Shown here: piece after piece, positions 1 through 7,762 of the stretch
Layout of the letters: each line of letters begins with the position of its first letter
Numbering within the stretch: position 1 is the stretch's first letter
Assembly: GCA_017470945.1 (NCBI GenBank)
Contig: JAFUXH010000104.1
Location: 1 to 56,832 of the forward strand
Length of the DNA: 56,832 nucleotides
Source of the DNA: Clostridia bacterium
Lineage (GTDB): Bacteria > Bacillota > Clostridia > Christensenellales > Aristaeellaceae
Direction of reading: 5' to 3'
The notes under the pieces: model-generated
What the model was told of the DNA's origin: nothing
Database searches by the model: none
What the model saw: the letters and a program-made list of their open reading frames with translations, nothing else
Position numbers and translations under genes: made by a program

Positions 1-174
1 ACGCACCGGCTGGCCGGCAAAGCCGGCCACCCCGGCAGCGACGGATGCTTCGTATCTTGCCCGTAACAGCGACACATAAGCTTGTGCAACATCACCTGCC
101 CCATTCGCAAGCGCAGGGTCCAGGGAGGGCTTCCTCCCCGGCAGGAGCCTGAGGGCAGCGCCCTCAGCGTTCCC
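1..174 (-). repeat. Intergenic multi-hairpin repeat A, copy 1 (cut by window start)
   Basis: Read on the minus strand this is the first of three copies of a ~180-bp element, with others at 3174-3356 and 24927-25066. It starts at the 3' end of radC with the hairpin CTGAGGGCGCTGCCCTCAG, then an imperfect CCAGGGAGGG/CCCTCCCTGG-type hairpin, a conserved TGCGAATGGGGCAGG stretch, an AAGCTT-centred palindrome, and a GCCGGC-TTT-GCCGGC hairpin. It runs off the window at its distal end. In this copy the radC stop codon lies inside the first hairpin. Substitutions between copies fall at all codon positions, so it is probably not coding. Confidence 0.85.
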
Positions 175-925
175 CCTCTCCGTTTTTCCTCCGCCTCGTC
201 CCCAGCACGTGCTGTGGCGTATCAGCCGCCTTTTGCGGGGCTGAACCGCCCACCTCCTGCAAATGGGAGGCAAGGATGCTGTGATCCTGCATCCCGGCGA
301 TGATGATATGATCGATCAACCGGATACCGACGCCCCGCAGGATGGCTTGGATTTCCATGGTCAATTCCAAATCCTCATTGGAGGGCAGCGGGGACCCGCT
401 GGGATGGTTGTGGGTCAGCACGGCGCCGACGGCGTTGTGGCGCATCAATTCCTGCACGATCAGGCGTGGATTGGCGCTCACCTCCGTCGGCGTGCCGCTG
501 GACAATCGTACCGTGGCGATCAATTGCAGCTTCGCGTCGAAGCACAGCAGATAAAACTGCTCGCAGTTCACGCCCAGAAACAAGGTGCGGCAATAGGCGG
601 CCAGTTCGGCATAGGTGCCCAGCTTTCGCCGGGGCATCATTTTCTCCTGCTCATACATGCGCAGCACCGGCAGCAGCATGGAAATCAACGTGGCGGCGTT
701 GGGGCCGATGCCATCGACCTGTTCCAATTCCGCCTGCGACGCTTCCAGCACCCCATGCAGCGACCCGAAACGGCTGATCAGGGAGTGGGCAATCGGGTTG
801 GTATCGACACGGGGGATGGCGTAGGTCAGCAGCAATTCCAACACCTCGTGGGGCGCGAACCCATTCATTCCCTCCCGCTTGTAGCGCAGGCGCAGCCTTT
901 CCCGATGGCCCGTATGCTCCGACAT
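164..925 (-). CDS. radC: RadC family protein (JAB-type domain)
   Basis: This 253-residue protein belongs to the RadC family. The N-terminal part (about residues 1-85) carries helix-hairpin-helix-like helices (VDGIGPNAATLISM), and the C-terminal part is a JAB/MPN-type metal-binding domain with the hallmark LTHNHPSGSPLPSNEDLELT at about residue 170. The biochemical role of RadC proteins is unsettled; the family is historically linked to DNA repair. It is slightly longer than usual, and the basic tail (RRRKNGEGER) runs into the intergenic repeat that supplies its stop codon. A GGGAGG ribosome site precedes the ATG. The gene is divergent from the zinc-ribbon protein gene and has its own promoter at 953-982. 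Confidence 0.93.
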   Translation of the reverse strand: MSEHTGHRERLRLRYKREGMNGFAPHEVLELLLTYAIPRVDTNPIAHSLISRFGSLHGVLEASQAELEQVDGIGPNAATLISMLLPVLRMYEQEKMMPRRKLGTYAELAAYCRTLFLGVNCEQFYLLCFDAKLQLIATVRLSSGTPTEVSANPRLIVQELMRHNAVGAVLTHNHPSGSPLPSNEDLELTMEIQAILRGVGIRLIDHIIIAGMQDHSILASHLQEVGGSAPQKAADTPQHVLGTRRRKNGEGER

Positions 926-952
926 GCCTATCCCTCCCGAAGTTTACCCTTT

Positions 953-982
953 ATTTTATCATACGATCGGGCCGGAATGCAA
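953..982 (-). promoter_or_regulatory. Probable sigma-A promoter of radC
   Basis: On the minus strand a TTGCAT -35 (977-982) and a TAAAAT -10 (953-958) are separated by 18 bp, about 30 bp upstream of the radC start. The match is fair rather than perfect. Confidence 0.5.
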
Positions 983-1103
983 CCAATTTTTCCCAGAGCG
1001 GCAAAGGGAATGTAAAATCCGGAAAGACGCGCGAAAAAAGCAGGATTTTTCCCGATCCATTCCGAAATTTGAAAGGAACACCCTGACCCATGGAGGAAAA
1101 GCA

Positions 1104-2939
1104 ATGAAATGCCCCAATTGCGGCCACTGGAACCGAGCATCCTTTCCCCGCTGCTTTCGTTGCGGCGCGGTGCTGCCCCAGGATGAAGCCGCCGCGCAAA
1201 ATATAGAGCCCCCGGCCGCCGGCCCTGCCGGCACCATCTACATTCAGGTCAACGAGGAAGGCAAGGCCACCCCCGCCATGGACGAGCGGGACCGCTTGGC
1301 CCTGGAAATGAAGGACCTGGTGGCCCGCAAGCAGCGCGGGGAAAAAGAGCAGCAGCGCCTGCGGGAAAGCGGCGCCCGGCAGGGCTTCGCCCCCACCGGC
1401 CGTGGGGTGCAGACCCTGAACGGCAGCGCCAGCATGCCCCTGGCCCAGCAAATTTCCCGCACCGTTAACGAAACGGTGATCGAGGGCGACGTGCGCCCCG
1501 ACGCCATCCCGGTCAAATCCCAGCGGGTGATCGAATACGATGAATACGGCGATGGGCCAATCCAGCCCCCTCTCCGCGTCAAGGGCGGCAAGCGCCGGTA
1601 TCGCCCTTACCGCCGGTTCGGCATGGCCCGGTTTGCGCGCGCCATGGCCTTCCTGATCATCTTCGCCGCCATCGGGTACGGGGCGTACCACTTCGTTCTC
1701 CGCCCCTACCTGGCCGCCAGGCAAACGGAGCCCTTGCAGGATCGGGCCATCATCACCCCCTCCATCCTGAACGACCTGCCCTCCCACCTGGTGCGCATCC
1801 CCGGGGAGGAGGGGCAAAGCATCCGCATCAAGGAAATGAAGCAGAGCTATCTGGTCGTGGGGGGCTACGCCACCTTTGAAGTGCCTGATTACCGCTGGTA
1901 CGAAGGGGCCGAAGCCGTGACCCAGGAGACGGTGACCGCCACCCTGACCCCCTACCTGCAAACCGGCGCGGGCGAGGAAAAGCCCCTGGACAAAATCAAC
2001 TACGAGGTGGAGATCCCCCTCTCTCCCCTGACGCTGGTCAGCCCTTCCAGCATCTACACCGAGGTATCCACCTCCAGCTACAACATCCAGTTCGAGGTGG
2101 AAAAAAACAGCACGGTGTATATTTATTACGGCGAAATGATCGAGGCCAACCGGGAGGATCTGTCCAGCCTGGTGAACACCGATAACGGCACCCTGTCGGT
2201 CAACGTGACGGTGTCCGCCACCGGCAACAACGATATCACCATCGTAACCCGGGCCCAGTATTACCGGGAAAACTCCATGACCATTACCCTGTACCGCGCG
2301 CCGCAGCAAATTACCCTGGAATTGCAGCCCGATATCGCCACCCGCTACACCCCCAACCTGGTGGAGGACCCCAGCGGCGCCAAGGACGCCAAGGGCAACC
2401 CCGTCATGATCGAGCCCAATATGTCCGTCAGCGGCACCACGGTCACCTGGGCCACCATCGACGTCGTATCCCCCCACGTGAACCTGAACACCACCCAGGT
2501 GGCCGCCCGGGGCACGTTCTCCTTCGAAGCGGTGTTTGACCATTACGGCGACAACGTGATCGAGATCCACGCCTCCGCCCCCGGCTTTGAAACCAGCGTG
2601 GTAAAGCACACTGTGTATTACGTGCCCGTGGCATCCATCTACACCCGCAAGGCCTGGGATATGGACACCCAGTATACCGATTACCTGAATAATTCCGAGC
2701 GCCGCATCGCCAACACCCAGATCTACCTGGTGGAGGGCACCGTGACCCAGATGCTGTCGGAAAAGCCGGCCATGGCCATCTTTTCCCTGAAAAAGAACCC
2801 CGAGCGCACCGTGCTGATCCGCAATTATTCCAACGATACATGGGAGGTCGGCACGGAATACCGCATCTTCGCCGACGCCTACGGCCTGTATGATGGCACG
2901 CCCTGGCTGAGCGGGCGGTATACCTACAAGGCGAATTGA
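1104..2939 (+). CDS. Zinc-ribbon, single-pass membrane protein with large extracellular part
   Basis: This 611-residue protein of unknown function starts at the ATG preceded by GGAGGAAAA; an in-frame ATG far upstream (924) would overlap the radC start and has no such site. Residues 3-20 form a zinc ribbon (CPNC then CFRC). A charged, probably disordered cytosolic region follows to about residue 170, then one membrane helix (about 179-199). The remaining ~410 residues are rich in Ser/Thr/Val and look like consecutive beta-sandwich domains outside the cell. A zinc ribbon inside and a large domain outside suggests sensing or envelope scaffolding, but that is inference. It is followed by a strong terminator at 3124-3171. 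Confidence 0.8.
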   Translation: MKCPNCGHWNRASFPRCFRCGAVLPQDEAAAQNIEPPAAGPAGTIYIQVNEEGKATPAMDERDRLALEMKDLVARKQRGEKEQQRLRESGARQGFAPTGRGVQTLNGSASMPLAQQISRTVNETVIEGDVRPDAIPVKSQRVIEYDEYGDGPIQPPLRVKGGKRRYRPYRRFGMARFARAMAFLIIFAAIGYGAYHFVLRPYLAARQTEPLQDRAIITPSILNDLPSHLVRIPGEEGQSIRIKEMKQSYLVVGGYATFEVPDYRWYEGAEAVTQETVTATLTPYLQTGAGEEKPLDKINYEVEIPLSPLTLVSPSSIYTEVSTSSYNIQFEVEKNSTVYIYYGEMIEANREDLSSLVNTDNGTLSVNVTVSATGNNDITIVTRAQYYRENSMTITLYRAPQQITLELQPDIATRYTPNLVEDPSGAKDAKGNPVMIEPNMSVSGTTVTWATIDVVSPHVNLNTTQVAARGTFSFEAVFDHYGDNVIEIHASAPGFETSVVKHTVYYVPVASIYTRKAWDMDTQYTDYLNNSERRIANTQIYLVEGTVTQMLSEKPAMAIFSLKKNPERTVLIRNYSNDTWEVGTEYRIFADAYGLYDGTPWLSGRYTYKAN

Positions 2940-2978
2940 TACCGTGCGCTGGCTTATCAGCGCTGCTGAAGGGAGGAT

Positions 2979-3014
2979 GGGGCCTTCGCGGCCCCACACC
3001 CCGCGGCAGGGGAA
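2979..3014 (+). repeat. Intergenic repeat B, copy 1
   Basis: A 36-bp segment with the hairpin GGGGCCTTCGCGGCCCC followed by a conserved CACCC-GCGGCAGGGGAA stretch. It differs at two positions from the copy at 25298-25333 (opposite strand). Both copies lie just downstream of a stop codon in the same relative orientation. Here a further hairpin (GCAGGGG 3006-3012 with CCCCTGC 3020-3026) overlaps its end. The rest of 2940-3123 shows no gene. Confidence 0.75.
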
Positions 3015-3123
3015 TGATTCCCCTGCACCCCCACCCCGCGATGGAGTTGGCAAAAGAAACAAACACTGTCCGCGAGCAATTAAGGGTACGCCCAGCAAGC
3101 TGCCGGGGGCAAGAAAACGATAG

Positions 3124-3171
3124 AAACGGTCAGGAGAAAGCTCGCTTTCTCCTGACCGTTTTCTTCGTTTT
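3124..3171 (+). terminator. Strong bidirectional intrinsic terminator
   Basis: A perfect 17-bp stem (3124-3140 with 3145-3161), a CTCG tetraloop and a T-rich tail (TTTTCTTCGTTTT). On the minus strand it is also followed by a T-rich run. It sits between the convergent zinc-ribbon and LysR genes and can serve both. Confidence 0.88.
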
Positions 3172-3173
3172 CC

Positions 3174-3356
3174 CGGTGCGTTTACGCACCGGCTGGCCGG
3201 CAAAGCCGGCCACCCCGGCAGCGGCCGATGTTTCGTGACTTACCCGTTTCAGCGACACACAAGCTTGTGAACCATAACCTGCCCCATTCGCAGGAGCAGG
3301 GTCCAGGGAGGGCTCCCTCCCTGGCGGGAGCCTGAGGGCAGCGCCCTCAGCGTTCA
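3174..3356 (-). repeat. Intergenic multi-hairpin repeat A, copy 2 (complete)
   Basis: This is the most complete copy of the repeat seen at 1-174 and 24927-25066. In LysR orientation it begins about 10 nt after the LysR stop with hairpin CTGAGGGCGCTGCCCTCAG (3332-3350), then a perfect 10-bp-stem hairpin CCAGGGAGGG/CCCTCCCTGG, a conserved core around an ACAAGCTTGT palindrome, AAACGGGTAAG and CACGAAACATC, then hairpins GGCCGGC/GCCGGCC and CCGGTGCG/CGCACCGG. No ribosome site or conserved frame is visible. Confidence 0.88.
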
Positions 3357-3360
3357 CCCC

Positions 3361-4260
3361 TCACTCATAAATCTTCGCCGTTTCCCGATACAGCCGCGTG
3401 ATGGCCTGCAAAATTTCCGGGTGAGGAAAATCCTTGTGGTACAGGATGTTGGTTTGCCTGACCATGGACAGGTTTTCGATGGGCAGGGCGGTCAGTTTTC
3501 CCTTGCGCAGCTCATCCATGCAGGCGCTGCGGGCCAGGATGGACACGCCCATGTTTTTCCGGATCAGATCCTTGATGGTGGCCACGTTATCCACCTCCAG
3601 CACCACGTCGAATTCATCGATGGTCAGCCCGATGCTTTCCAGGTGGGAAACGAACAGGTTCTGGGTGCCGGAGCCGGGCAGGCGCTGGATCATCTTTTCC
3701 TTCCGGATATCCTCCAGCGTCACCATGCTTTTCTTGGCCAGGGGGCTTTCGTTGCACACCACGCAGACCAGGTAATCGGTATCCAGCAGCAGGGCGTTGA
3801 TGGAGACGTCGGGTGCCCGGCCCTCCACGATGGCCAAATCCAATTCATACTGGTTTAGCATATCGTACAAGTTTTTGATGGTATCGGTAATGATGGTCAG
3901 GCGCACGCCGGGGGTGGAGGTGCTGTATTTGGCCAGCACCTCGGCGATCAGGCTGCTTTCGGCGGTGTGGGTAATGCCCACCCGGATGCTGGTCATTTGC
4001 TTTTCGGCGTCGGCCAGGGCCCGCAGCATTTTTTCATGCATACCCTTCATGCGCCGGGCGTACCGGGCCACGATCTCCCCCTCCGGGGTCAGGCGCAGAT
4101 CCCCCCGGGCGCGGTAGAAAAGCCGTACCTTCAGTTCCTCCTCCAGGGCGTGGATATGGTGGCTGACGGCGGGCTGGGTCAGGGCCAGGGCCTCCGCCGC
4201 CTTGGTGAAGCTGTGCTTTTCACAAATCATCAGCATGGTTTCCAATCGGGTATCCAGCAT
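3361..4260 (-). CDS. LysR family transcriptional regulator
   Basis: This 299-residue protein has the normal LysR length and layout. A winged helix-turn-helix spans residues 1-60 (SFTKAAEALALTQPAVSHHI at 17-36), a linker helix follows, and a periplasmic-binding-protein-like effector domain fills residues 90-295. A GGGAGGGG ribosome site lies just upstream of the start. No target gene is obvious: the neighbour to the right is the divergent sigma factor operon, and a short leader reading frame with its own promoter lies upstream on the same strand. The effector cannot be inferred. Confidence 0.92.
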   Translation of the reverse strand: MLDTRLETMLMICEKHSFTKAAEALALTQPAVSHHIHALEEELKVRLFYRARGDLRLTPEGEIVARYARRMKGMHEKMLRALADAEKQMTSIRVGITHTAESSLIAEVLAKYSTSTPGVRLTIITDTIKNLYDMLNQYELDLAIVEGRAPDVSINALLLDTDYLVCVVCNESPLAKKSMVTLEDIRKEKMIQRLPGSGTQNLFVSHLESIGLTIDEFDVVLEVDNVATIKDLIRKNMGVSILARSACMDELRKGKLTALPIENLSMVRQTNILYHKDFPHPEILQAITRLYRETAKIYE

Positions 4261-4390
4261 CCGTTCCCCTCCCTTTTTGCTCCGCTGACGGCCTCACTTG
4301 AAGCTGACGCCCTTGCCGGTGATTTTCATGGTCGCTTTCTGCGCACAGGAGCAGCCCGGCAAGCAGCCGGCGCGCAACGTGATTTTTCAT
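4220..4390 (-). CDS. Possible leader peptide upstream of lysR (frame uncertain)
   Basis: An ATG at 4388-4390 has a GGAGG ribosome site 8 nt upstream and a near-consensus promoter at 4439-4467, so translation here is plausible. In the starting frame it encodes 56 residues beginning MKNHVARRLLAGLLLCAES, ending at 4220 inside lysR. After the AAAAA run near the start, the +1 frame instead encodes a cysteine-containing peptide (AGCLPGCSCAQKATMKITGK, then GVSFK) that stops at 4294-4296, before lysR. A one-base deletion there would give a tidy 31-residue peptide. It may be a true short peptide, a leader, a frameshifted gene or nothing. Confidence 0.3.
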   Translation of the reverse strand: MKNHVARRLLAGLLLCAESDHENHRQGRQLQVRPSAEQKGRGTDAGYPIGNHADDL

Positions 4391-4438
4391 CGTTTCATCC
4401 TCCACAAGCGTTTCACGATCCGCATAAAATTTTTTTAT

Positions 4439-4467
4439 ATTATACAATACGCCCCGTTATTTCGCAA
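4439..4467 (-). promoter_or_regulatory. Sigma-A promoter for the leader/lysR transcript
   Basis: On the minus strand TTGCGA (4462-4467) and TATAAT (4439-4444) are spaced by 17 bp. It is divergent from the sigma operon promoter at 4518-4546, with about 50 bp between the two -35 elements. Confidence 0.75.
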
Positions 4468-4517
4468 GGCCGGAATTTCCCCGCGGGCGTCCTTTCCTGC
4501 CCTTTGATCCCCTACGA

Positions 4518-4546
4518 TTGACTTTCTATGGGCCCTCGCCTATAAT
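4518..4546 (+). promoter_or_regulatory. Sigma-A promoter of the ECF sigma operon
   Basis: TTGACT (4518-4523), 17 bp, TATAAT (4541-4546), about 27 bp upstream of the sigma factor start at 4580. It looks like a housekeeping promoter rather than an ECF autoregulatory one. Confidence 0.78.
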
Positions 4547-4579
4547 GTTACGGGATTTCACCGGAAAGGGATCGATGAA

Positions 4580-5128
4580 ATGATACCGTTTCTTGTACTC
4601 ATGACCATCGAGAATGAGGATGATCGGCTGTTTCTGGAAAGGCTGTATGTGGAATATCATACCCTGATGTACGGCATGGCCCTGCGCGTCACCCGCAACA
4701 GTGACCTGGCCCAGGACGCGGTCAGCGACAGCCTGATGGCCCTGATGAAAAAAATTGACCTGCTGCGCACGCTGGAATGTAACAAATTGCGTTCCTACGT
4801 CGTCATTACTGTAAAGCACACCGCCATCACTTTGCTGAACCGGGGCAAGCGGGAAATGGCGGCGGACGACGCCACCTTCCAGGATCTGACCGACGGTTAC
4901 CAGGTGGACGACCGGGTGCTTGCCAAGGCCGGGGTGGAGGGCGTGAAAAACGCCATTCGCCGCCTGCCTGACCGGGAGCGGGATATCATGCTGATGCGCT
5001 ACTTCCGGGAGATGGACGACCGGGAGATCGCCGACGCGCTGGGGCTGAAGCCCGTATCGGTGCGGGTGCAATTGAGCCGGGCCAGGAAGCACCTGGCCGC
5101 ATTGCTGGGAAGGGAGGGAAACGAATGA
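4580..5128 (+). CDS. ECF-type RNA polymerase sigma factor
   Basis: This 182-residue protein has sigma-70 region 2 (about residues 20-90) and region 4 (about 122-176, with the helix-turn-helix EIADALGLKPVSVRVQLSRA) and no region 1 or 3, the layout of extracytoplasmic-function sigma factors. The start at 4580 gives the hydrophobic beginning MIPFLVLM; an internal Met at residue 8 is an alternative. Its last four bases overlap the start of the next gene, so the two are translationally coupled. By position the downstream membrane protein is the likely anti-sigma factor or sensor. Confidence 0.9.
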   Translation: MIPFLVLMTIENEDDRLFLERLYVEYHTLMYGMALRVTRNSDLAQDAVSDSLMALMKKIDLLRTLECNKLRSYVVITVKHTAITLLNRGKREMAADDATFQDLTDGYQVDDRVLAKAGVEGVKNAIRRLPDRERDIMLMRYFREMDDREIADALGLKPVSVRVQLSRARKHLAALLGREGNE

Positions 5129-6042
5129 ACCAGGATGATTATCTGCGGGAAGCGCTGAGCCAATTGGCGGAAGAGGAAACCGAGGCCTTCGCCCACAGCA
5201 TGACCAGGGAGGAGCGGCGCGCCGCCGAAACTCTGTTCAAGCGTCACCGCCATCGGGTCCTTTCCCTGATCGCCCGGAACAGTCGGGCCCGTCGCGGCCA
5301 CGGCACGGCCATCCTGCGCATCGCCGCCATGGTGGTGATCGTGGGCGGCGTTTACCTGGCCACCCGGCAGGCGCCGCCGGACATCACCCCCCTTTCGCAG
5401 GGGCTGACGGCCTCTGTGGCCCCCTATGTGAGCGTGGAGCCCCTGCCCACCGACACCCCCGCGCCGACGGACACGCCCTCCCCCACCGTTGCCCCCACCG
5501 CATTGGCTTTGCAAACAGAATTCCCCACTGAAATCACTATTTTAAACGCCGATCCATCCGCTACACCCACTTATACGCCACTTCCGACCTCATTGCCCAC
5601 ATCGACGCCCACACCAATACCCACGCCGATACCCACACCGATACCCACACCGATACCCACCCCCATTCCCACCAGCGAACCCCCGGCGCTCCAGCCGCTG
5701 GCAGCGCCCATGGGCTGGGCGGGCGAATACTTCCCCACCCTGCTGCCCGCCGGGTATACCCTGATCGGCAACGAAAGCCGGGAGGACGCCCTGGTCATCA
5801 CCTACGGTAACGGCACGGATACCATCACCTTCACAGAAAGTCCCACCCTGGCCGCCTTCCCCGCGGCGGAGGGGGCCGACATCACCTACGTGCAGTGGAA
5901 CGATGTGGTGGCCATGCGGACCTCCACCGGCAGCCTGACGCAGATCACCTGGGATCAGGATGAGCATTCCTTCTCCCTGATGACCGGCAGCGACTGGGCG
6001 GAGAAAATCGCCGAATCGGTGGAAAAAATTCAAAAAAAGTGA
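5125..6042 (+). CDS. Membrane-anchored partner of the ECF sigma factor (DUF4367-like)
   Basis: This 305-residue protein has a charged cytosolic segment of ~60 residues, one membrane helix (61-79), a long Pro/Thr-rich extracellular linker and a C-terminal domain (about 195-305) that resembles DUF4367 domains often found beside sigma factors. The linker includes five perfect TPIP units (residues 163-182) coded by 12-bp tandem repeats at 5611-5670, prone to length change. It overlaps the sigma gene by 4 bp. A role as anti-sigma factor or surface sensor is inferred from topology and context; I see no classical zinc-binding anti-sigma motif. Confidence 0.72.
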   Translation: MNQDDYLREALSQLAEEETEAFAHSMTREERRAAETLFKRHRHRVLSLIARNSRARRGHGTAILRIAAMVVIVGGVYLATRQAPPDITPLSQGLTASVAPYVSVEPLPTDTPAPTDTPSPTVAPTALALQTEFPTEITILNADPSATPTYTPLPTSLPTSTPTPIPTPIPTPIPTPIPTPIPTSEPPALQPLAAPMGWAGEYFPTLLPAGYTLIGNESREDALVITYGNGTDTITFTESPTLAAFPAAEGADITYVQWNDVVAMRTSTGSLTQITWDQDEHSFSLMTGSDWAEKIAESVEKIQKK

Positions 6043-6155
6043 AATGCCATGAAACATTTCCCCCTTCAGGATGGTCATGATGAACGAGGGGCGCGCGAGA
6101 GGGAGGCCGGCGGCCCATCGCCCCGGCCTGCGCCCCGAGAAAGGAGAAACCATTA

Positions 6156-7625
6156 ATGAAACGAATGACGATCCTGGCGCTGCTGCTGCTTTTGATGGCC
6201 CTGCCCGCCGCGCTGGCGGATGGCGCCGCCTTGGACGGCGTCGACATGCCGTCGGAGATCCAGACTTACTTTTCCACCGCCAATTTCAATCATTACACCA
6301 TCAGCCCCACCGGCTTTCTGCCGATAGAGCACACCGCCGCCGGAAATTATTTCTTTGCCATTACGCAGTACGACGGTCACAACGTGCTGCACCTGTTCCA
6401 GCAAAAGAACGGAAAGTACGAGCACATTCTTCGCACCGACAAGGCCCTGCCCCAGGGGGACGGCTTCTTCCATCTGAACCGCCTGACCGGCTCTATCCCC
6501 ATGGCAAGCGGTTCCTCCCTTTCGCTGGGCGACGGCATCGGCATCCGCTTCTCCCTGGCCGATTGGGAAGAGCAGCAATTTTCCTTCACGGCCTTCGAAA
6601 TCGGGAAAAACGGCGTGTGGACCCTGCGGAAGCTGACGTACCACGGGGATGAGGCCGTGATCGGCGAAAGCGGCGTCACCTACTATTTCGAGGGGGAAAA
6701 GCTGGGCAGGGCCAACGGCGAAGTGCAAACCGACCTTCGGTACTTCAGCTTCGCTTCCTTCCCCAAGTCCCTGCATGCGGCCCGAGAAAAGCTGTCAAGC
6801 CCGCCGGCCCTTCCCGCCTCCAGCCAATTGCAGGCAAAAAACGTTAAATTCACCGGCGGGAAAAAATACGCCGTTTACACCGGCCCCGGGAAGGATTTTT
6901 ACCGCGCCGCCGACGGCAAGGCCGCCGTATCCACCAACGATTGGATCCAGGTGTTCGGCTACGAGGACGATTGGATCCTGATCCAGTACGATATCACCGC
7001 CGATCATCTGCGCTTTGGATGGATCCCCCGCTCCACCCTGCCCAAGGGCGCCGACGTGGGGCCCCTGAACCTGGGCGATCAAACGATCATCCTGCGGCAG
7101 GATACCTTCCTGACCGACGATCCGCTGAAAAGCCGCAGCCGGCTGGAAGCCCTGGCGGCGGGCCGGCAGATCACCTGGCTGGCCACCATGGGCGATTGGT
7201 ACTACGTGCAGGATGAGGAAACCCGCATGCGGGGCTTCGTGCCCGCCTCCGCCGCGGCGGCGTATGAAATCAACGGCAGCGTAGGCGCTTACACCGGCTC
7301 CTATGCCGACAGCGTATACGCCGCTTCCGCCCGGGCCGAGATCGGCAGCCGCCGGGAGGCCCGGGTGACCATCGAGGGCTCCGCTCCGGGCGGCTGGCTC
7401 AACGCCCGGGACGCGATCGTCGATTATCAAATCTACGGCAACAACACCCTTTTGGCCCAAACCGATCCCCTGTTTACCCGCACGGCAGCGCCCGATGGGC
7501 TTTGCCGTTTTTCCCTTTCCTGCTCCGTTTCGATCCCCCGGGGGGTCAACGTGCTGGGCCTGTGCCCGGTCTACCCCGACGGCGTAAGAACCGCCGAGGC
7601 CGTGCTCATCTTCCTGGACCCCTGA
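6156..7625 (+). CDS. Secreted SH3-like domain protein
   Basis: This 489-residue protein starts with a clear signal peptide (MKRMTILALLLLLMALPAALADGA) and has no later membrane helix, so it is probably secreted. Residues ~225-370 look like two bacterial SH3-type (SH3_3-like) domains (KYAVYTGPGKDFYRAADGKA; then WLATMGDWYYVQDEETRMRG), which often bind cell wall. The remaining parts are not recognised. The ATG follows GAGAAAGGAG. It lies 113 bp after the sigma operon partner on the same strand and could be a target or third member of that operon. A terminator follows at 7631-7659. Confidence 0.75.
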   Translation: MKRMTILALLLLLMALPAALADGAALDGVDMPSEIQTYFSTANFNHYTISPTGFLPIEHTAAGNYFFAITQYDGHNVLHLFQQKNGKYEHILRTDKALPQGDGFFHLNRLTGSIPMASGSSLSLGDGIGIRFSLADWEEQQFSFTAFEIGKNGVWTLRKLTYHGDEAVIGESGVTYYFEGEKLGRANGEVQTDLRYFSFASFPKSLHAAREKLSSPPALPASSQLQAKNVKFTGGKKYAVYTGPGKDFYRAADGKAAVSTNDWIQVFGYEDDWILIQYDITADHLRFGWIPRSTLPKGADVGPLNLGDQTIILRQDTFLTDDPLKSRSRLEALAAGRQITWLATMGDWYYVQDEETRMRGFVPASAAAAYEINGSVGAYTGSYADSVYAASARAEIGSRREARVTIEGSAPGGWLNARDAIVDYQIYGNNTLLAQTDPLFTRTAAPDGLCRFSLSCSVSIPRGVNVLGLCPVYPDGVRTAEAVLIFLDP

Positions 7626-7630
7626 TCCCG

Positions 7631-7659
7631 ACGCGCCGATCGCATGCGGCGCGTTTTTT
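7631..7659 (+). terminator. Intrinsic terminator
   Basis: Stem ACGCGCC (7631-7637) with GGCGCGT (7648-7654), followed by TTTTTT. It starts 6 bp after the SH3-protein stop. Confidence 0.85.
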
Positions 7660-7702
7660 CTGTCATTTGGAGCAAAAAAATGTATTTTTCAGTTCGATCC
7701 CC

Positions 7703-7731
7703 TTGCTTTCCGCGAAACAGGTTGCTATACT
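7703..7731 (+). promoter_or_regulatory. Sigma-A promoter of the ABC exporter operon
   Basis: TTGCTT (7703-7708), 17 bp, TATACT (7726-7731), about 30 bp upstream of the start at 7763. Confidence 0.7.
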
Positions 7732-7762
7732 GTCCCCGATCAAAGGAGGGAGGAGAAAACCC

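Noticed and set aside
5611-5670. Short tandem repeats considered as a CRISPR array
   Set aside because: They are 12-bp coding repeats for TPIP units without spacers. No CRISPR array or cas gene is present in the window.
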